Source: Clostridiales bacterium
Lineage (GTDB): Bacteria; Bacillota; Clostridia; Christensenellales; Aristaeellaceae
Assembly (NCBI GenBank): GCA_012523405.1
Contig: JAAYIN010000108.1
Coordinates: 1-64,000 of the forward strand
Length of the DNA stretch: 64,000 bases
Direction of reading: 5' to 3'
The notes under the pieces are model-generated. The model searched no databases, was not told the origin of the DNA, and saw only the letters and a program-made list of their open reading frames with translations. This document shows, in pieces, positions 44,554-53,465 of this stretch. Positions within the stretch are counted from its first letter, which is position 1. Each line of letters starts with the position of its first letter. Position numbers and translations under genes: made by a program.

Positions 44554-45387
44554 ATGAAGCGAAAGCTAAGCATTACTCTTTTGATGATATGGGCACTTGT
44601 CATGGTATGCGCATCGGCGCTTGGCGAGGATGCGAGAATTTTTGATCGCGCTGATCTTTTGACCAGCAGCGAAGAGGCACAGCTAGGTGAGTTGATTGCC
44701 CAGTTCCAAGAGGATACGGGCATGGATTTTGTCGTTGTTACCTCAGACACTGCGCATGGGGATACCAGCCAGCAAACAATCGCGGATGAGTTTTATGACC
44801 GCGGCGGCTTTGGGCTGGACGAGGATAACAGCGGTATTCTTTACTACATCGATATGTATGAGCGTTGGCATTACCTGTCCACCACAGGTGCAATGATCGA
44901 CTACATGACAGACGCGCGCATTGACTCAGCGATTGAGCAATGCAAAAGCTACCTGAGCCGTGCTCAATATGCGGATGCTGTGTCCAGCATGATTACCCTT
45001 GTTCGCAAAAACATCCAAAAGGGCATCCCTGAAGGTCAATATCAATATGATGTGATCACCGGCGAGCGCCTAACAGCTAGGCATAAGGTGCTGACATCGG
45101 GCGAACTGCTGGTGGTGCTGGCAGCTGGACTGATTGCGTGGCTGATCTTTTCGCGTGTTGTGAAGGGTCAATACGAACTCAAAGGGCAAACCTACGAGTA
45201 TAGCTTCCGCGAAAACAGCAAGGTAGCGATCGTTGATAGGCAGGACAATTACCTGCGCACGACCACCACGCGCACCCGCAAGCCTGATCCGCCTAGAAAC
45301 AACGGCGGCGGCGGAGGCTTTGGCGGCGGCAGCGGCGTGCACACCAGCGGCGGCACAAGCCATGGCGGCGGCGGCGGCAGGTTCTAA
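44554..45387 (+). CDS. TPM-domain membrane protein
   Basis: A 277-residue protein with a signal sequence (about 1-24), an extracytoplasmic TPM domain (about 28-155; IFDRADLLTSSEEAQLGEL, VVVTSDTA, GILYYIDMYERWHYLSTTG), a membrane helix (about 185-204) and a glycine-rich tail (GGGGGFGGGSG then GGGGGRF). This layout is that of YgcG-like proteins. The ATG with AGGAG nine bases upstream is used rather than the longer frame. TPM domains are linked to photosystem repair in plants; the bacterial role is not established. Confidence 0.88.
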   Translation: MKRKLSITLLMIWALVMVCASALGEDARIFDRADLLTSSEEAQLGELIAQFQEDTGMDFVVVTSDTAHGDTSQQTIADEFYDRGGFGLDEDNSGILYYIDMYERWHYLSTTGAMIDYMTDARIDSAIEQCKSYLSRAQYADAVSSMITLVRKNIQKGIPEGQYQYDVITGERLTARHKVLTSGELLVVLAAGLIAWLIFSRVVKGQYELKGQTYEYSFRENSKVAIVDRQDNYLRTTTTRTRKPDPPRNNGGGGGFGGGSGVHTSGGTSHGGGGGRF

Positions 45388-45407
45388 AAATAGATGAATA
45401 TCATCAT

Positions 45408-45436
45408 AGCCACTTCGCTTTGCGAGGTGGCTTCCC
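45408..45436 (+). terminator. Possible weak terminator after the TPM gene
   Basis: An 11-bp stem (AGCCACTTCGC / GCGAGGTGGCT, one G-T pair) with a 3-nt loop, followed only by TTCCC. It could also be a processing hairpin. Confidence 0.4.
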
Positions 45437-45461
45437 AACATATAGGCAAGGAGGGCTTGAA

Positions 45462-46028
45462 ATGAGCGATGCAGGGAAAACTCGCTGCGCTTGGGCAAAA
45501 GGCGAGCTGATGGAGGCGTACCACGACAGCGAATGGGGTGTTCAGACGCTGGACGAGCAAAAACTTTACGAATTGTTCTTATTAGAAGCCTTTCAAGCGG
45601 GGCTTTCATGGTATATCATATTAAAGAAGCGTGAAAATTTCCGCAAGGCATTCGATGGGTTTGATGTGCATAAAATAGCAGGCTATGGTGAGGATAAGAT
45701 TGCAGAGCTTTTGGGTGATGCGGGGATTATACGCTCCAGAGGGAAAATCGAAGGCGCAATCAACAACGCACGCTGCTTTTTAGATATTCAAAAAGAATTT
45801 GGCAGTTTCGCAGCTTATCTCTATCATTTTACCGACGGCAAGCCGGTGGTGAACCTGACCGATGAGATGAAAACGACAACAGCGCTAAGCGATACCATGT
45901 CACTTGACATGAAAAAGCGCGGGATGAAATACATGGGCTCTGTAACGCTCTATAGCTATTTACAGGCTATTGGTGTGGTGAATGATCATGATACCACATG
46001 CTTTTGCCATCCAAGCGCATTAGATTAA
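45462..46028 (+). CDS. tag: DNA-3-methyladenine glycosylase I
   Basis: Removes 3-methyladenine from alkylated DNA by base excision. The 188-residue protein has the family start RCAWAKGELMEAYHDSEWG, the HhH core (LLEAFQAGLSWYIILKKRENFRKAF) and the zinc ligands near both ends (Cys in RCAW, His in YHDSEWG, and HDTTCFCH at the C-terminus). The ATG with AAGGAGGG upstream is used. It probably shares a transcript with the following AI-2E family gene, 17 bp away. Confidence 0.95.
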   Translation: MSDAGKTRCAWAKGELMEAYHDSEWGVQTLDEQKLYELFLLEAFQAGLSWYIILKKRENFRKAFDGFDVHKIAGYGEDKIAELLGDAGIIRSRGKIEGAINNARCFLDIQKEFGSFAAYLYHFTDGKPVVNLTDEMKTTTALSDTMSLDMKKRGMKYMGSVTLYSYLQAIGVVNDHDTTCFCHPSALD

Positions 46029-46045
46029 TGGAGAAGGGGTGACGT

Positions 46046-47272
46046 ATGTATTATACGATGATGGAAAAATTAATTGCATGGAATAAAGAAATGAACGGTA
46101 TTCCGCGCAAAGCTGTGCTCGTGGCAATCACATTTTTAGTGGTTGCGATTGTGATTGTGATTTTCCCGTATTGCTGGCCTTTTATGTTTGCACTGCTCTT
46201 TGCGTGGGTTCTGAATCCGCTTGTGGGGTTTGTGTCCAAGTGGTTTGGAGGCAAGCGAAAGGTAGCACGAAATATTGCTACGCTGCTAAGCGTGCTGCTG
46301 CTCTTTGGCTGCTTAAGCGTGCTCGCCATCGTGATTTTTGCGAGGCTCTTCAATGAGCTGATGAGCCTTGTGCGCAGCGTGCCCCAGTTCATCACATGGC
46401 TTAGTGATGTGGCGTTCCCCTATGTGAAGGATATCTATAGCCAGTATCAGGACATCCTGCCGAGCAATGTCCTTGACATCCTCAATCAGGGATTTGTTAC
46501 GCTTGGACAGACCATGCTCAAATGGGCGGGTACGCTTTCGGGCATGCTGACAAGCGGCGCGTGGAGTACGGCAATGTCCATTCCCAGCGTCATTTTGAGC
46601 ATTGTGCTGACGATTATGGGCACTTACTATTTCACGGCCGATAAGGATCGTATTTTTAGCTTTTTCAGACGTACATTCCCAGTTGATGTGCAAAAGCACA
46701 GCAGGCTGATCAAGACCAATCTGCTCAAAGCTTTATTTGGACAGGTGAAGAGCCAAATCATGGTGTCGCTCATTATCATCACATTCTTGGTTTTGGCCTT
46801 CTCGATCTCCAACGTTAAATATGGACTGCTTATGGGTCTGATCATCGGTGTGGCGGATGCGCTCCCTGTGGTTGGCGCGGGATTGTTCTTAATCCCTTGG
46901 AGCATCGTCGGATTTGTGATTGGCGATGTTGGAACGGGCATTTTCATGGCCTGTGCATACCTTGGAACGATTGTGATCAGGCAGATTTTTGAGCCGCGAA
47001 TTGTTGGCAAAAACTTGGGACTATATCCGCTGGCAACGATGATTGCCATGTTCGCAGGCTATAAGATGTTTGGTTTCCTAGGTCTGCTCGCCGGTCCTGT
47101 GCTCCTCAACACCCTCAAGGTGGTGCTGGAAGCGGATGAAATAGCGCAAGCTCACAGTGGTCATGGGGGACATGCGCAGGCGGTTTTGGCACAAGAACCC
47201 CAGGAAGATGCCAAGCCCGCGGAAGAAGAACCGATACAAGTAACTGATGACAAAGAAGAAAAATCTGAATAA
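46046..47272 (+). CDS. AI-2E family transporter
   Basis: A 408-residue membrane protein of the AI-2E/PerM/YtvI family with about eight helices. The typical middle segment is clear (TIMGTYYFTADKDRIFSFFRRTFP, GQVKSQIMVSLIIITFLVLAF, LLMGLIIGVADALPVVGAGLFLIPW). The C-terminus is a soluble acidic, glutamate-rich tail from about residue 365. Members export signals or act in ion homeostasis; substrate not known here. It ends 4 bp before a MITE-like element. Confidence 0.9.
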   Translation: MYYTMMEKLIAWNKEMNGIPRKAVLVAITFLVVAIVIVIFPYCWPFMFALLFAWVLNPLVGFVSKWFGGKRKVARNIATLLSVLLLFGCLSVLAIVIFARLFNELMSLVRSVPQFITWLSDVAFPYVKDIYSQYQDILPSNVLDILNQGFVTLGQTMLKWAGTLSGMLTSGAWSTAMSIPSVILSIVLTIMGTYYFTADKDRIFSFFRRTFPVDVQKHSRLIKTNLLKALFGQVKSQIMVSLIIITFLVLAFSISNVKYGLLMGLIIGVADALPVVGAGLFLIPWSIVGFVIGDVGTGIFMACAYLGTIVIRQIFEPRIVGKNLGLYPLATMIAMFAGYKMFGFLGLLAGPVLLNTLKVVLEADEIAQAHSGHGGHAQAVLAQEPQEDAKPAEEEPIQVTDDKEEKSE

Positions 47273-47276
47273 ACAA

Positions 47277-47414
47277 AAAGGGGCTGTTGCTATTGTCTTT
47301 TCAAAAGACAATAGCAACAAAATCCACCTGCGAATTACTTGATTCGCAGGTGGATTTTTGTGTGTATTTACTACTGTTTTGTAAGACAACAGCCGTTTTT
47401 GCAACAGCCCCTTT
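47277..47414. mobile_element. MITE-like 138-bp element with 14-bp terminal inverted repeats
   Basis: The ends are exact inverted copies (AAAGGGGCTGTTGC and its complement). Inside are two near-perfect hairpins: GTTGCTATTGTCTTTT with its complement (47286-47318) and AAAATCCACCTGCGAA with its complement around an 8-nt loop (47319-47358), the latter followed by TTTTTG-like bases. There is no ORF. GGGGCTGTTGC-type ends occur in several insertion sequence families, so it may be a deletion derivative; it may also serve as terminator between convergent genes. No target duplication was seen. Confidence 0.55.
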
Positions 47415-47423
47415 GCATCTATA

Positions 47424-48962
47424 TTATTCTTCCACATCTTCCACAGCCTTTGGCATGAATGTGCCCATAGCGATGTCAAGCGCTTCGATGTGAGCATAGT
47501 GCTTTGCAACACCGTCCACTACCAATGCGTCCGAGAAGGCATCAAGCGGGTAAGCGAGGATGGTTCGTACGGTTCCGCCTGAGGTGGTGATGGTCATTTT
47601 CCATCGGGGAGATGCAGCGCCGACTGTCCAGCCATCGGGCAGATCGCCTGAAATGGTGAAGCCTTGCAGCTGGGGTAGCATGGCATCAAAGATTTCTTCG
47701 TCGATCTGCGCGCCGTCTACTGTGACAACGGTATCGTAGATGATGTTTCCTTCGTCATCTGTTGCAAGCGCATTGTTTTCAAGCACCTGCTCTGTGCGCG
47801 TGATGCGAATGTCGGTCGCGCCTGCACCTGTTTGCAGCGCTATGGCGGAGAGTGCAACATCCTCGCCAAGATTGGCGGGGGTTAGGGTGATGAGCGAAGC
47901 TGGATCAGCGGAAATGAGCGTTGCGATGAGGAAACGGCTGACCATGTATCCTTGCCCCTCATACTCGCAGGTGTAGAAATAACTGCCTTCTTCTCGTCCA
48001 ATGACAAAGCGGAAGGACTGCTCTTGCAAAATCTCAGAGACCCACTGCCCTTCGCTGTTGATGACTGCGCGCGGACCTGTCATTTGATGCAGCGTGATCA
48101 CGCAGAGCGGGTCATCAAAGCCGTATTCACTCCGATTGTCATCTGTCACCACGCCTTCCGCCGTGCCGAGCCTAAAGTTGTGAAGGCTGGTGAGTAGGTT
48201 GTAGCTGGCTGCTGCGTTTAGTGGGTAGATGAAAGGCTTGTTTTGCAGACCTGCTACGTAGCCGGCGCTATCGGTTGAAAATGTGATGTTGATGGGCTCT
48301 TTGCCCTTGATTTCAAGGGTTAAATTATCCATCAAGGTTTTTTCGAGAATGGGCTGGGTGACCGGGATGAGACGCTTTTCTGTGATGCCGAGGGTTTCAG
48401 CTGTCCCTAGATCGCACATGTAAATGCCATTGTCACCCGACCATTGATAATAATAATAGTTGGTGCCAGGCACCTGTATGCCGATTTCAAGCGTTACCTC
48501 CTGCTCATCATCATACCGAATGACAGCGGTTGACTGCACGGGGGATAAACCCATATCCGCCAGATGATCGGCTACCTCAGAAGCATCCTCTGTCACAACA
48601 TCCTGCACGACAACATGGGCTGTAACGTTCAGCATTGATTCCTGAGCGCTCTGCTCAATGGGCGTCATGAGGTCGCCTTGCTGGAGGCACAGATTGCCAT
48701 CCACTAGGTAGAGGGTGTATTCATCGCCTGCGATATGCGAGATATGAATGCTCTGAATGGTCGCTGGATCGTGTGACACGATGGTTTGCTGGGTTTGCAC
48801 CTGCTCGGCTGTTATTGGTGCGGGGGCGGGAATCAAAGTCTTAATGGTGGGTAACAGCAATACAAATGCGGCCGCAAGCAGCACGAATACAGCGGTTAAG
48901 ATGAGCAATAGCTTCTTGCGATGTTTACGAGGCTTTGGTTCGTTTTTTGGGGGATGTTGCAA
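47424..48962 (-). CDS. DUF4340 domain-containing membrane-anchored protein
   Basis: A 512-residue protein with a basic N-terminus, one membrane helix (about 18-40, LLLILTAVFVLLAAAFVLLL) and a large extracytoplasmic part containing repeated beta-rich DUF4340-type units. DUF4340 proteins are regularly found beside GldG-like ABC partners, as here: it is the fourth gene of the minus-strand ABC operon. Biochemical function is unknown. Confidence 0.85.
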   Translation of the reverse strand: MQHPPKNEPKPRKHRKKLLLILTAVFVLLAAAFVLLLPTIKTLIPAPAPITAEQVQTQQTIVSHDPATIQSIHISHIAGDEYTLYLVDGNLCLQQGDLMTPIEQSAQESMLNVTAHVVVQDVVTEDASEVADHLADMGLSPVQSTAVIRYDDEQEVTLEIGIQVPGTNYYYYQWSGDNGIYMCDLGTAETLGITEKRLIPVTQPILEKTLMDNLTLEIKGKEPINITFSTDSAGYVAGLQNKPFIYPLNAAASYNLLTSLHNFRLGTAEGVVTDDNRSEYGFDDPLCVITLHQMTGPRAVINSEGQWVSEILQEQSFRFVIGREEGSYFYTCEYEGQGYMVSRFLIATLISADPASLITLTPANLGEDVALSAIALQTGAGATDIRITRTEQVLENNALATDDEGNIIYDTVVTVDGAQIDEEIFDAMLPQLQGFTISGDLPDGWTVGAASPRWKMTITTSGGTVRTILAYPLDAFSDALVVDGVAKHYAHIEALDIAMGTFMPKAVEDVEE

Positions 48963-48994
48963 TCAATGATGCCTCCTTTCATGAGGTGATGAGA

Positions 48995-50461
48995 TTAGCG
49001 GTTGCGTCTGGGCAATAGCATGCATAGCGCGAGTACAATGATCAGCATAGGGATCGCGACCAAAAGCGCGATGCCAAGAACCTGACTGCCGGGCGTCAGA
49101 CTGGGACGGAAGGCAGAGCTTGCCATGATGTCAAGGGAAACGGTGTTTTGAGGTATCAGCTGTCCCATGATTTGGATGATGAATTCTTCGTTGAATGTGT
49201 GCTGATAGAGGTATTCATCGGTGAACAGCGCGCTGTTGCCAATGGCGAATACGCGGCTGATGTTTCCGCTTGAGTGCATACGCTGAGCGTAGAGCGCTAA
49301 GCTTAATATGCCTTCTTGATCGCCTGCCTGCTTTTGGAGGGTTGCGTTGGCATCGAGCTTGCGTACATAGGCGTTAGGACCGCTTTGCAGCACGGTGTCA
49401 ATGGTCAAGCTCTGATCGGTTGTGCCGGGCGTTTCAAAGGCACATGCGCCTGTGAGCAGCAGTGCATCATAACCGCCTGAGATGAGCGGCACGGTCATAT
49501 CGATTGAGTTCATGGTGGGCATGATGTAAATAAGCTCTTCGTAATAGCTGCCGACATCCTCCTCGCTTGCCACTGCAATGCCGGACATGGGAATGATGCC
49601 ATAGCTCTTGAGGAGGGAGAGGTAGTTAGGCATGGAATCGACAGGATCAAGGTAGTCCATCATCACAAACAGGTTGCCGCCTGCTTGGGTGAACTCACTG
49701 ATCTGCTGGATTTCAAGGTCTGTGAAGTCCTTTTGAGGCCCTGCGATCAGCAGTGCGTCAATGCCTTCCAGCGTTTCGCCGGCAAGCAGGTTTCTGGTGA
49801 CGGACTCGTAATTGTTGCTTTTGAGAAAATCGGTCAGATTGACGAGCATGTCAGCGGTTAGCTCCGCATGCCCCTGCAAAATGCCGAGGGTCGGGATTTC
49901 GTCCTGCGTGACGTATACAATGGCTTCGGTGAGCTTCTTCTCATAGGCAAGCCCCTCAATCTCAAATACGCCTTCTTCGATATTATAGCCTTGGGTGAGA
50001 AAATCGCTGTAGGTGAGCAGCTTGTATCTGCCCGTATCGGGGCAATTGACGATGACGGTATCCGCCTGCGCGGTGGTTTCTACATCGCCCGCAAAGCGCG
50101 AGAGGATTGCGGGGTTCTTGGCAATGTCTGTTGGGATGACGGTGATGCGCTCCGATAGCACTTCGTAGCGATTGAGCACTTGAAGCGCCTGCACATCCTC
50201 AGAGCCGCTTTGATAGAGCAGATAAAGTTCCACATCGCTTTGGAGGCGATCAAGGATGGTTTTGGTTTCCTCGCTGGTGGTGGCATACGCATTGAAGCTA
50301 AAGTCTTGGCGCCATCCATATTCGTTTTCAAGCGCTTGCACGCCGACGTTGACGAGGATGCATGCGGTCAAAAAACCGCCCATCAAAAGTGCGCTGAAAC
50401 GACCATGACGCCATTTAGGTTGACGGAAAGTGGCGATGAGCTTGGAGAGCTTTTTCTTCAT
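48995..50461 (-). CDS. GldG-like ABC-associated protein
   Basis: A 488-residue protein with a membrane helix near the N-terminus (about 26-48), an extracytoplasmic GldG/IFT52-like domain (about 60-430; AILSRFAGDVE, LLIAGPQKDFTDLEIQQISEFTQAGGNLFVMMDY) and a C-terminal helix followed by PRRNR. GldG partners ABC permeases in gliding Bacteroidetes, but this family is wide in Firmicutes without gliding. The ATG after GGAGGTG is used; it overlaps the stop of the permease gene by 4 bp (ATGA). Confidence 0.87.
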   Translation of the reverse strand: MKKKLSKLIATFRQPKWRHGRFSALLMGGFLTACILVNVGVQALENEYGWRQDFSFNAYATTSEETKTILDRLQSDVELYLLYQSGSEDVQALQVLNRYEVLSERITVIPTDIAKNPAILSRFAGDVETTAQADTVIVNCPDTGRYKLLTYSDFLTQGYNIEEGVFEIEGLAYEKKLTEAIVYVTQDEIPTLGILQGHAELTADMLVNLTDFLKSNNYESVTRNLLAGETLEGIDALLIAGPQKDFTDLEIQQISEFTQAGGNLFVMMDYLDPVDSMPNYLSLLKSYGIIPMSGIAVASEEDVGSYYEELIYIMPTMNSIDMTVPLISGGYDALLLTGACAFETPGTTDQSLTIDTVLQSGPNAYVRKLDANATLQKQAGDQEGILSLALYAQRMHSSGNISRVFAIGNSALFTDEYLYQHTFNEEFIIQIMGQLIPQNTVSLDIMASSAFRPSLTPGSQVLGIALLVAIPMLIIVLALCMLLPRRNR

Positions 50462-51177
50462 GCTGCACCTCCGCCTGAAAAACGTCTGGAATCCAGCACA
50501 TGCGTCGCGCCTGCGAGGCATACGGCGATAAATGAGAGGAAGAACAATATGCTTGAATAGCTGAGCTGACCGAGGATGAAGGGCTCGTAGCGATCATATA
50601 GGCTAATGAAGTTAAGCACGTTTTGAATCCATGTGATGGAAATGTTGTTCGCCAGAAGATCAGTCATCCAGAGCACGAAGTTGGCAGCAAACGCGAAGAC
50701 CGCACTTGTGAGCGGGTTTTTGGCAAAGCAGCTTACAAATAGATCGAGGGCAAGGAAGCACAGGCTTTGCAGCGTAAAGCCCAAAAGGCCGACGAACCAT
50801 TCGCCCGGATATACCACCCCGTAAATCGCAATAATCAGCGTGTAGACGTTGGTGAGCAAAATGGTGATCAGTATCACGCACGCGGCTGCGAGAAATTTCC
50901 CCATCACGGTTTTGCCAAGGGAAATGGGGGTGGTCAGCAGCAGCTGATCGGTGCGCTTTTGGCGATCCTCCGAGATCAGCCGCATGGCGAGCATGGGCGT
51001 TAGCAGCATGACGAGCAATGTGAGCTGCGAGAAAAAACTCAGGATATCGCTGGATAATGTCGATAGATTATATAGGTAGAAAATGAAGCCTGCAAGGCTG
51101 AGAAACACGCCCATGAAGGCATAGCCTGTCGGCGTTCGGAAATAGGCAAGAAAATCGCGCTTGAAAATGGTGCGCAT
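50458..51177 (-). CDS. ABC transporter permease (GldF-like)
   Basis: A 239-residue ABC-2 type permease with six predicted helices (for example YAFMGVFLSLAGFIFYLYNL and LAAACVILITILLTNVYTLII) and the conserved MRLISEDRQKRTDQLLLTTPI segment after the second helix. It lies between the ATPase and GldG-like genes. The complex may move a lipid, polysaccharide or protein, or act mechanically at the membrane; substrate unknown. Confidence 0.88.
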   Translation of the reverse strand: MRTIFKRDFLAYFRTPTGYAFMGVFLSLAGFIFYLYNLSTLSSDILSFFSQLTLLVMLLTPMLAMRLISEDRQKRTDQLLLTTPISLGKTVMGKFLAAACVILITILLTNVYTLIIAIYGVVYPGEWFVGLLGFTLQSLCFLALDLFVSCFAKNPLTSAVFAFAANFVLWMTDLLANNISITWIQNVLNFISLYDRYEPFILGQLSYSSILFFLSFIAVCLAGATHVLDSRRFSGGGAA

Positions 51178-51198
51178 GGTTTCATCCCTTTCAGATCT

Positions 51199-52125
51199 TT
51201 ATTCGGATACCACGCGGAGGAAGACCTGCTCAAGCGTGTCTTCGCAGCGGGAGAGATGCAGGATGGGGATATCAAGCCCGCTTAGCAGCGCAAAGAGCTT
51301 GCGCTCGGGGTCGGGCTCATCATAGAAGGTCAGGGTGTAGGCGGATTCGTTTGGACGAGCGCTGGACTGAGGCGTGACGCGGCGAATGCCCTCCAGCTCG
51401 CGCAGCTTCTGGGCGATTTGCGTTTGGGCTGTGCCAAGTGTACAAAGCAGCGTCATTTCCCTTGAGTCATAAACATCGCTCATGGGTACGTCCAGCTTGA
51501 CGCTGCCGTTGTGCAATATGACAACATGGTTGCACAGCTGTTGAATCTCGCTGAGTATATGTGAGGAAAAGATGATGGTTCGATCCTTGCTCAGGGTCTT
51601 GATGAGGTTTCTGATTTCGGTGATTTGCTTTGGATCAAGTCCGACGGTTGGCTCGTCAAGGACGAGTACATCGGGGTCGCCGCAAAGCGTTTGTGCAATG
51701 CCTGCGCGTTGGCGATAGCCCTTGCTGAGGTTTGAAAGCAGGCGGCTGCGCATATCCAGCAGACCGGTTAGTTCCATGATTTCGCTTACATGCGCTGAGA
51801 TGGCGTGCTTTTTCACCCCGCGAAGCTCCGCGACAAAGGACAGATATTCACATACCGTCATCTCGTCATAGAGCGGCGGATGCTCGGGCAAATACCCCAA
51901 ATGTCTCTTTGCCATGGCAGGCTGCATCAGCGGATCATAGCCGCCTAGGAGTACATGCCCAGAGGACGGCGCAAGATAACCGGTGATGATGTTTAAAAGC
52001 GTTGTTTTTCCGGCACCGTTTTGACCCAGCAGCCCTAAAATGCTGCCCCTTGGTGCGTGGAAGCTGACGTCACGCAGCGCTTGGATGCTGCCGTAGTGCT
52101 TTGTGACGTTGACGATATCGATCAT
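51199..52125 (-). CDS. ABC transporter ATP-binding protein (GldA-like)
   Basis: A 308-residue ATPase. Walker A is LGQNGAGKTTL (about 33-43), the signature is LSKGYRQRAGIAQ, Walker B is DVLVLDEPTVGLDP and the H-loop is IIFSSHILSE. The C-terminal 80 residues are the DUF4162-like extension common in this group. First gene of the operon with permease, GldG-like and DUF4340 genes; GGAGGT lies before the ATG. Confidence 0.93.
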   Translation of the reverse strand: MIDIVNVTKHYGSIQALRDVSFHAPRGSILGLLGQNGAGKTTLLNIITGYLAPSSGHVLLGGYDPLMQPAMAKRHLGYLPEHPPLYDEMTVCEYLSFVAELRGVKKHAISAHVSEIMELTGLLDMRSRLLSNLSKGYRQRAGIAQTLCGDPDVLVLDEPTVGLDPKQITEIRNLIKTLSKDRTIIFSSHILSEIQQLCNHVVILHNGSVKLDVPMSDVYDSREMTLLCTLGTAQTQIAQKLRELEGIRRVTPQSSARPNESAYTLTFYDEPDPERKLFALLSGLDIPILHLSRCEDTLEQVFLRVVSE

Positions 52126-52167
52126 GAGGTGACCTCCTTTATAGGAAATCCAAAAGAGTGCATACCA

Positions 52168-52196
52168 ATTATATCATAGCACAGGGTGTGTGCACA
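52168..52196 (-). promoter_or_regulatory. Candidate promoter of the ABC-GldG operon
   Basis: Minus-strand TATAAT with a weak -35 (TGTGCA) 17 bp upstream. The -35 area lies in a tandem repeat of GCACAGGGTGTG. Confidence 0.4.
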
Positions 52197-52321
52197 GGGT
52201 GTGAATGAATTGTGAATTCCGTGTAGGAAGAATGACAAAATATATCAATTCGGGTAAAATAGCTAGATGCTCTCATTGGAAGCTTCCCCTATGTTTTTTT
52301 CAGATACGATGGGCAGGACGC

Positions 52322-52350
52322 TTGACAGGATGAAAACCGCATGCTATAAT
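52322..52350 (+). promoter_or_regulatory. Promoter of the infC-rpmI-rplT operon
   Basis: Consensus TTGACA and TATAAT with exactly 17 bp spacing. Confidence 0.9.
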
Positions 52351-52356
52351 AATTAT

Positions 52357-52505
52357 CGTAAGTAGAGGCTGCCCGCTTCTCACCGCGTGAGTGTATTACG
52401 CAGGTTATGGCACATAAGTCCATGGTGGCTTTATTTGCGGCGGGTAGTGAACCCGGCGTTTTTTTGTGCGTGAATCGCACGAACGCCCAAATTATATGGA
52501 GGTGT
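52357..52505 (+). promoter_or_regulatory. infC leader with attenuator (L20-type)
   Basis: A structured leader of about 150 nt precedes infC. It includes a hairpin CGGGT-AGTGA-ACCCG at 52441-52455 followed shortly by seven Ts (52459-52465), an intrinsic terminator inside the leader. In Firmicutes this leader is controlled by ribosomal protein L20, encoded by the third gene, which promotes termination when in excess. The L20 contact sites were not resolved by eye. Confidence 0.65.
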
Positions 52506-53162
52506 ATGGATATCAACGAGCCGATGATCAATGAAGAAATCCGCGACAGAGAGGTGCGCCTGATAGGTGCAGACGGCGAACAGCTAGGAGTTATGCCTAC
52601 AAAGGCGGCACTCGAGACGGCTGAGCAAAAGGGACTTGACCTAGTCAAGATTGTAGCGAATGCACAGCCCCCTGTCTGTAAGCTGATGGATTATGACAAG
52701 CACCGCTATGAGCAATCAAAGCGCATGAGAGAGCAGCGTAAGAATCAACGTATCGTTACGCTAAAAGAAGTTCAGCTTTCCGCTACCATTGAGGAAAATG
52801 ACGTTCAGACAAGACTCAAGAACGCTATCAAGTTCCTATCCGATGGTGACAAGGTAAAGGTGAGCATCCGCTTCCGCGGACGTCAGATTGCACACGCGGA
52901 CATCGGCCTGAGGATCATGCAGGATTTTGCTTCCCGCATCGAGGAGTATGGCACCATTGAGCGCCGTCCTCTGCTGGAAGGTAGACACATGATCATGATT
53001 ATTGCGCCAAAGGCCGAGAAGAAGAGCTTTGCAGAGCGAAGCCTAGAGCGCAAAGAACTGGATGCAGCGCAGCTGACAGAGAGCGAAGAAGAGTCAAACA
53101 ATATCGACCCTAAGCCGCAACCAAAGAAAAAGATCAAGCGCGAAAGCGAAAACATGATCTGA
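52506..53162 (+). CDS. infC: Translation initiation factor IF-3
   Basis: Binds the 30S subunit and checks start-codon pairing. The mature protein has the N-domain (MINEEIRDREVRLIGADGEQLGVMP) and C-domain (TIEENDVQTRLKNAIKFLSDGDKVKVSIRFRGRQ). The C-terminal tail is long, charged and lysine-rich (about residues 180-218), more than usual. The start is uncertain: ATG at 52506 has GGAGG only three bases away; ATC two codons later has ideal spacing, and infC is known for non-canonical starts; ATG at 52524 is also in frame. Confidence 0.95.
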   Translation: MDINEPMINEEIRDREVRLIGADGEQLGVMPTKAALETAEQKGLDLVKIVANAQPPVCKLMDYDKHRYEQSKRMREQRKNQRIVTLKEVQLSATIEENDVQTRLKNAIKFLSDGDKVKVSIRFRGRQIAHADIGLRIMQDFASRIEEYGTIERRPLLEGRHMIMIIAPKAEKKSFAERSLERKELDAAQLTESEEESNNIDPKPQPKKKIKRESENMI

Positions 53163-53233
53163 TCAGCATTTGGCCATCCCACGCCCGGCTAATCCGGACG
53201 ATTACGGATAGCACACGGAAGGAGGACCCCCCT

Positions 53234-53434
53234 ATGCCTAAGCAAAAATCACACCGAGGCGCAGCCAAGCGTTTTTCCTTTACAAAGAATGGTAAAGTAA
53301 AGCATAAGCAGATGAACGCTAACCACCAGGTGCATTTAAAGACCACCAAACGCACACGTCATCTGCGTGCAGACGGTATTGTGGACAACGCAGCCGAGGC
53401 TCGCACCATCCACAAGCTGTTGCCCTACAAATAA
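53234..53434 (+). CDS. rpmI: 50S ribosomal protein L35
   Basis: A 66-residue, strongly basic protein of the large subunit: MPKQKSHRGAAKRFSFTKNGKVK start and LRADGIVDNAA segment match L35. GGAAGGAGG precedes the ATG. The second gene of the infC-rpmI-rplT operon. Confidence 0.98.
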   Translation: MPKQKSHRGAAKRFSFTKNGKVKHKQMNANHQVHLKTTKRTRHLRADGIVDNAAEARTIHKLLPYK

Positions 53435-53465
53435 GCTTTGCTAACGATTCGAGGAGGATATAAAC

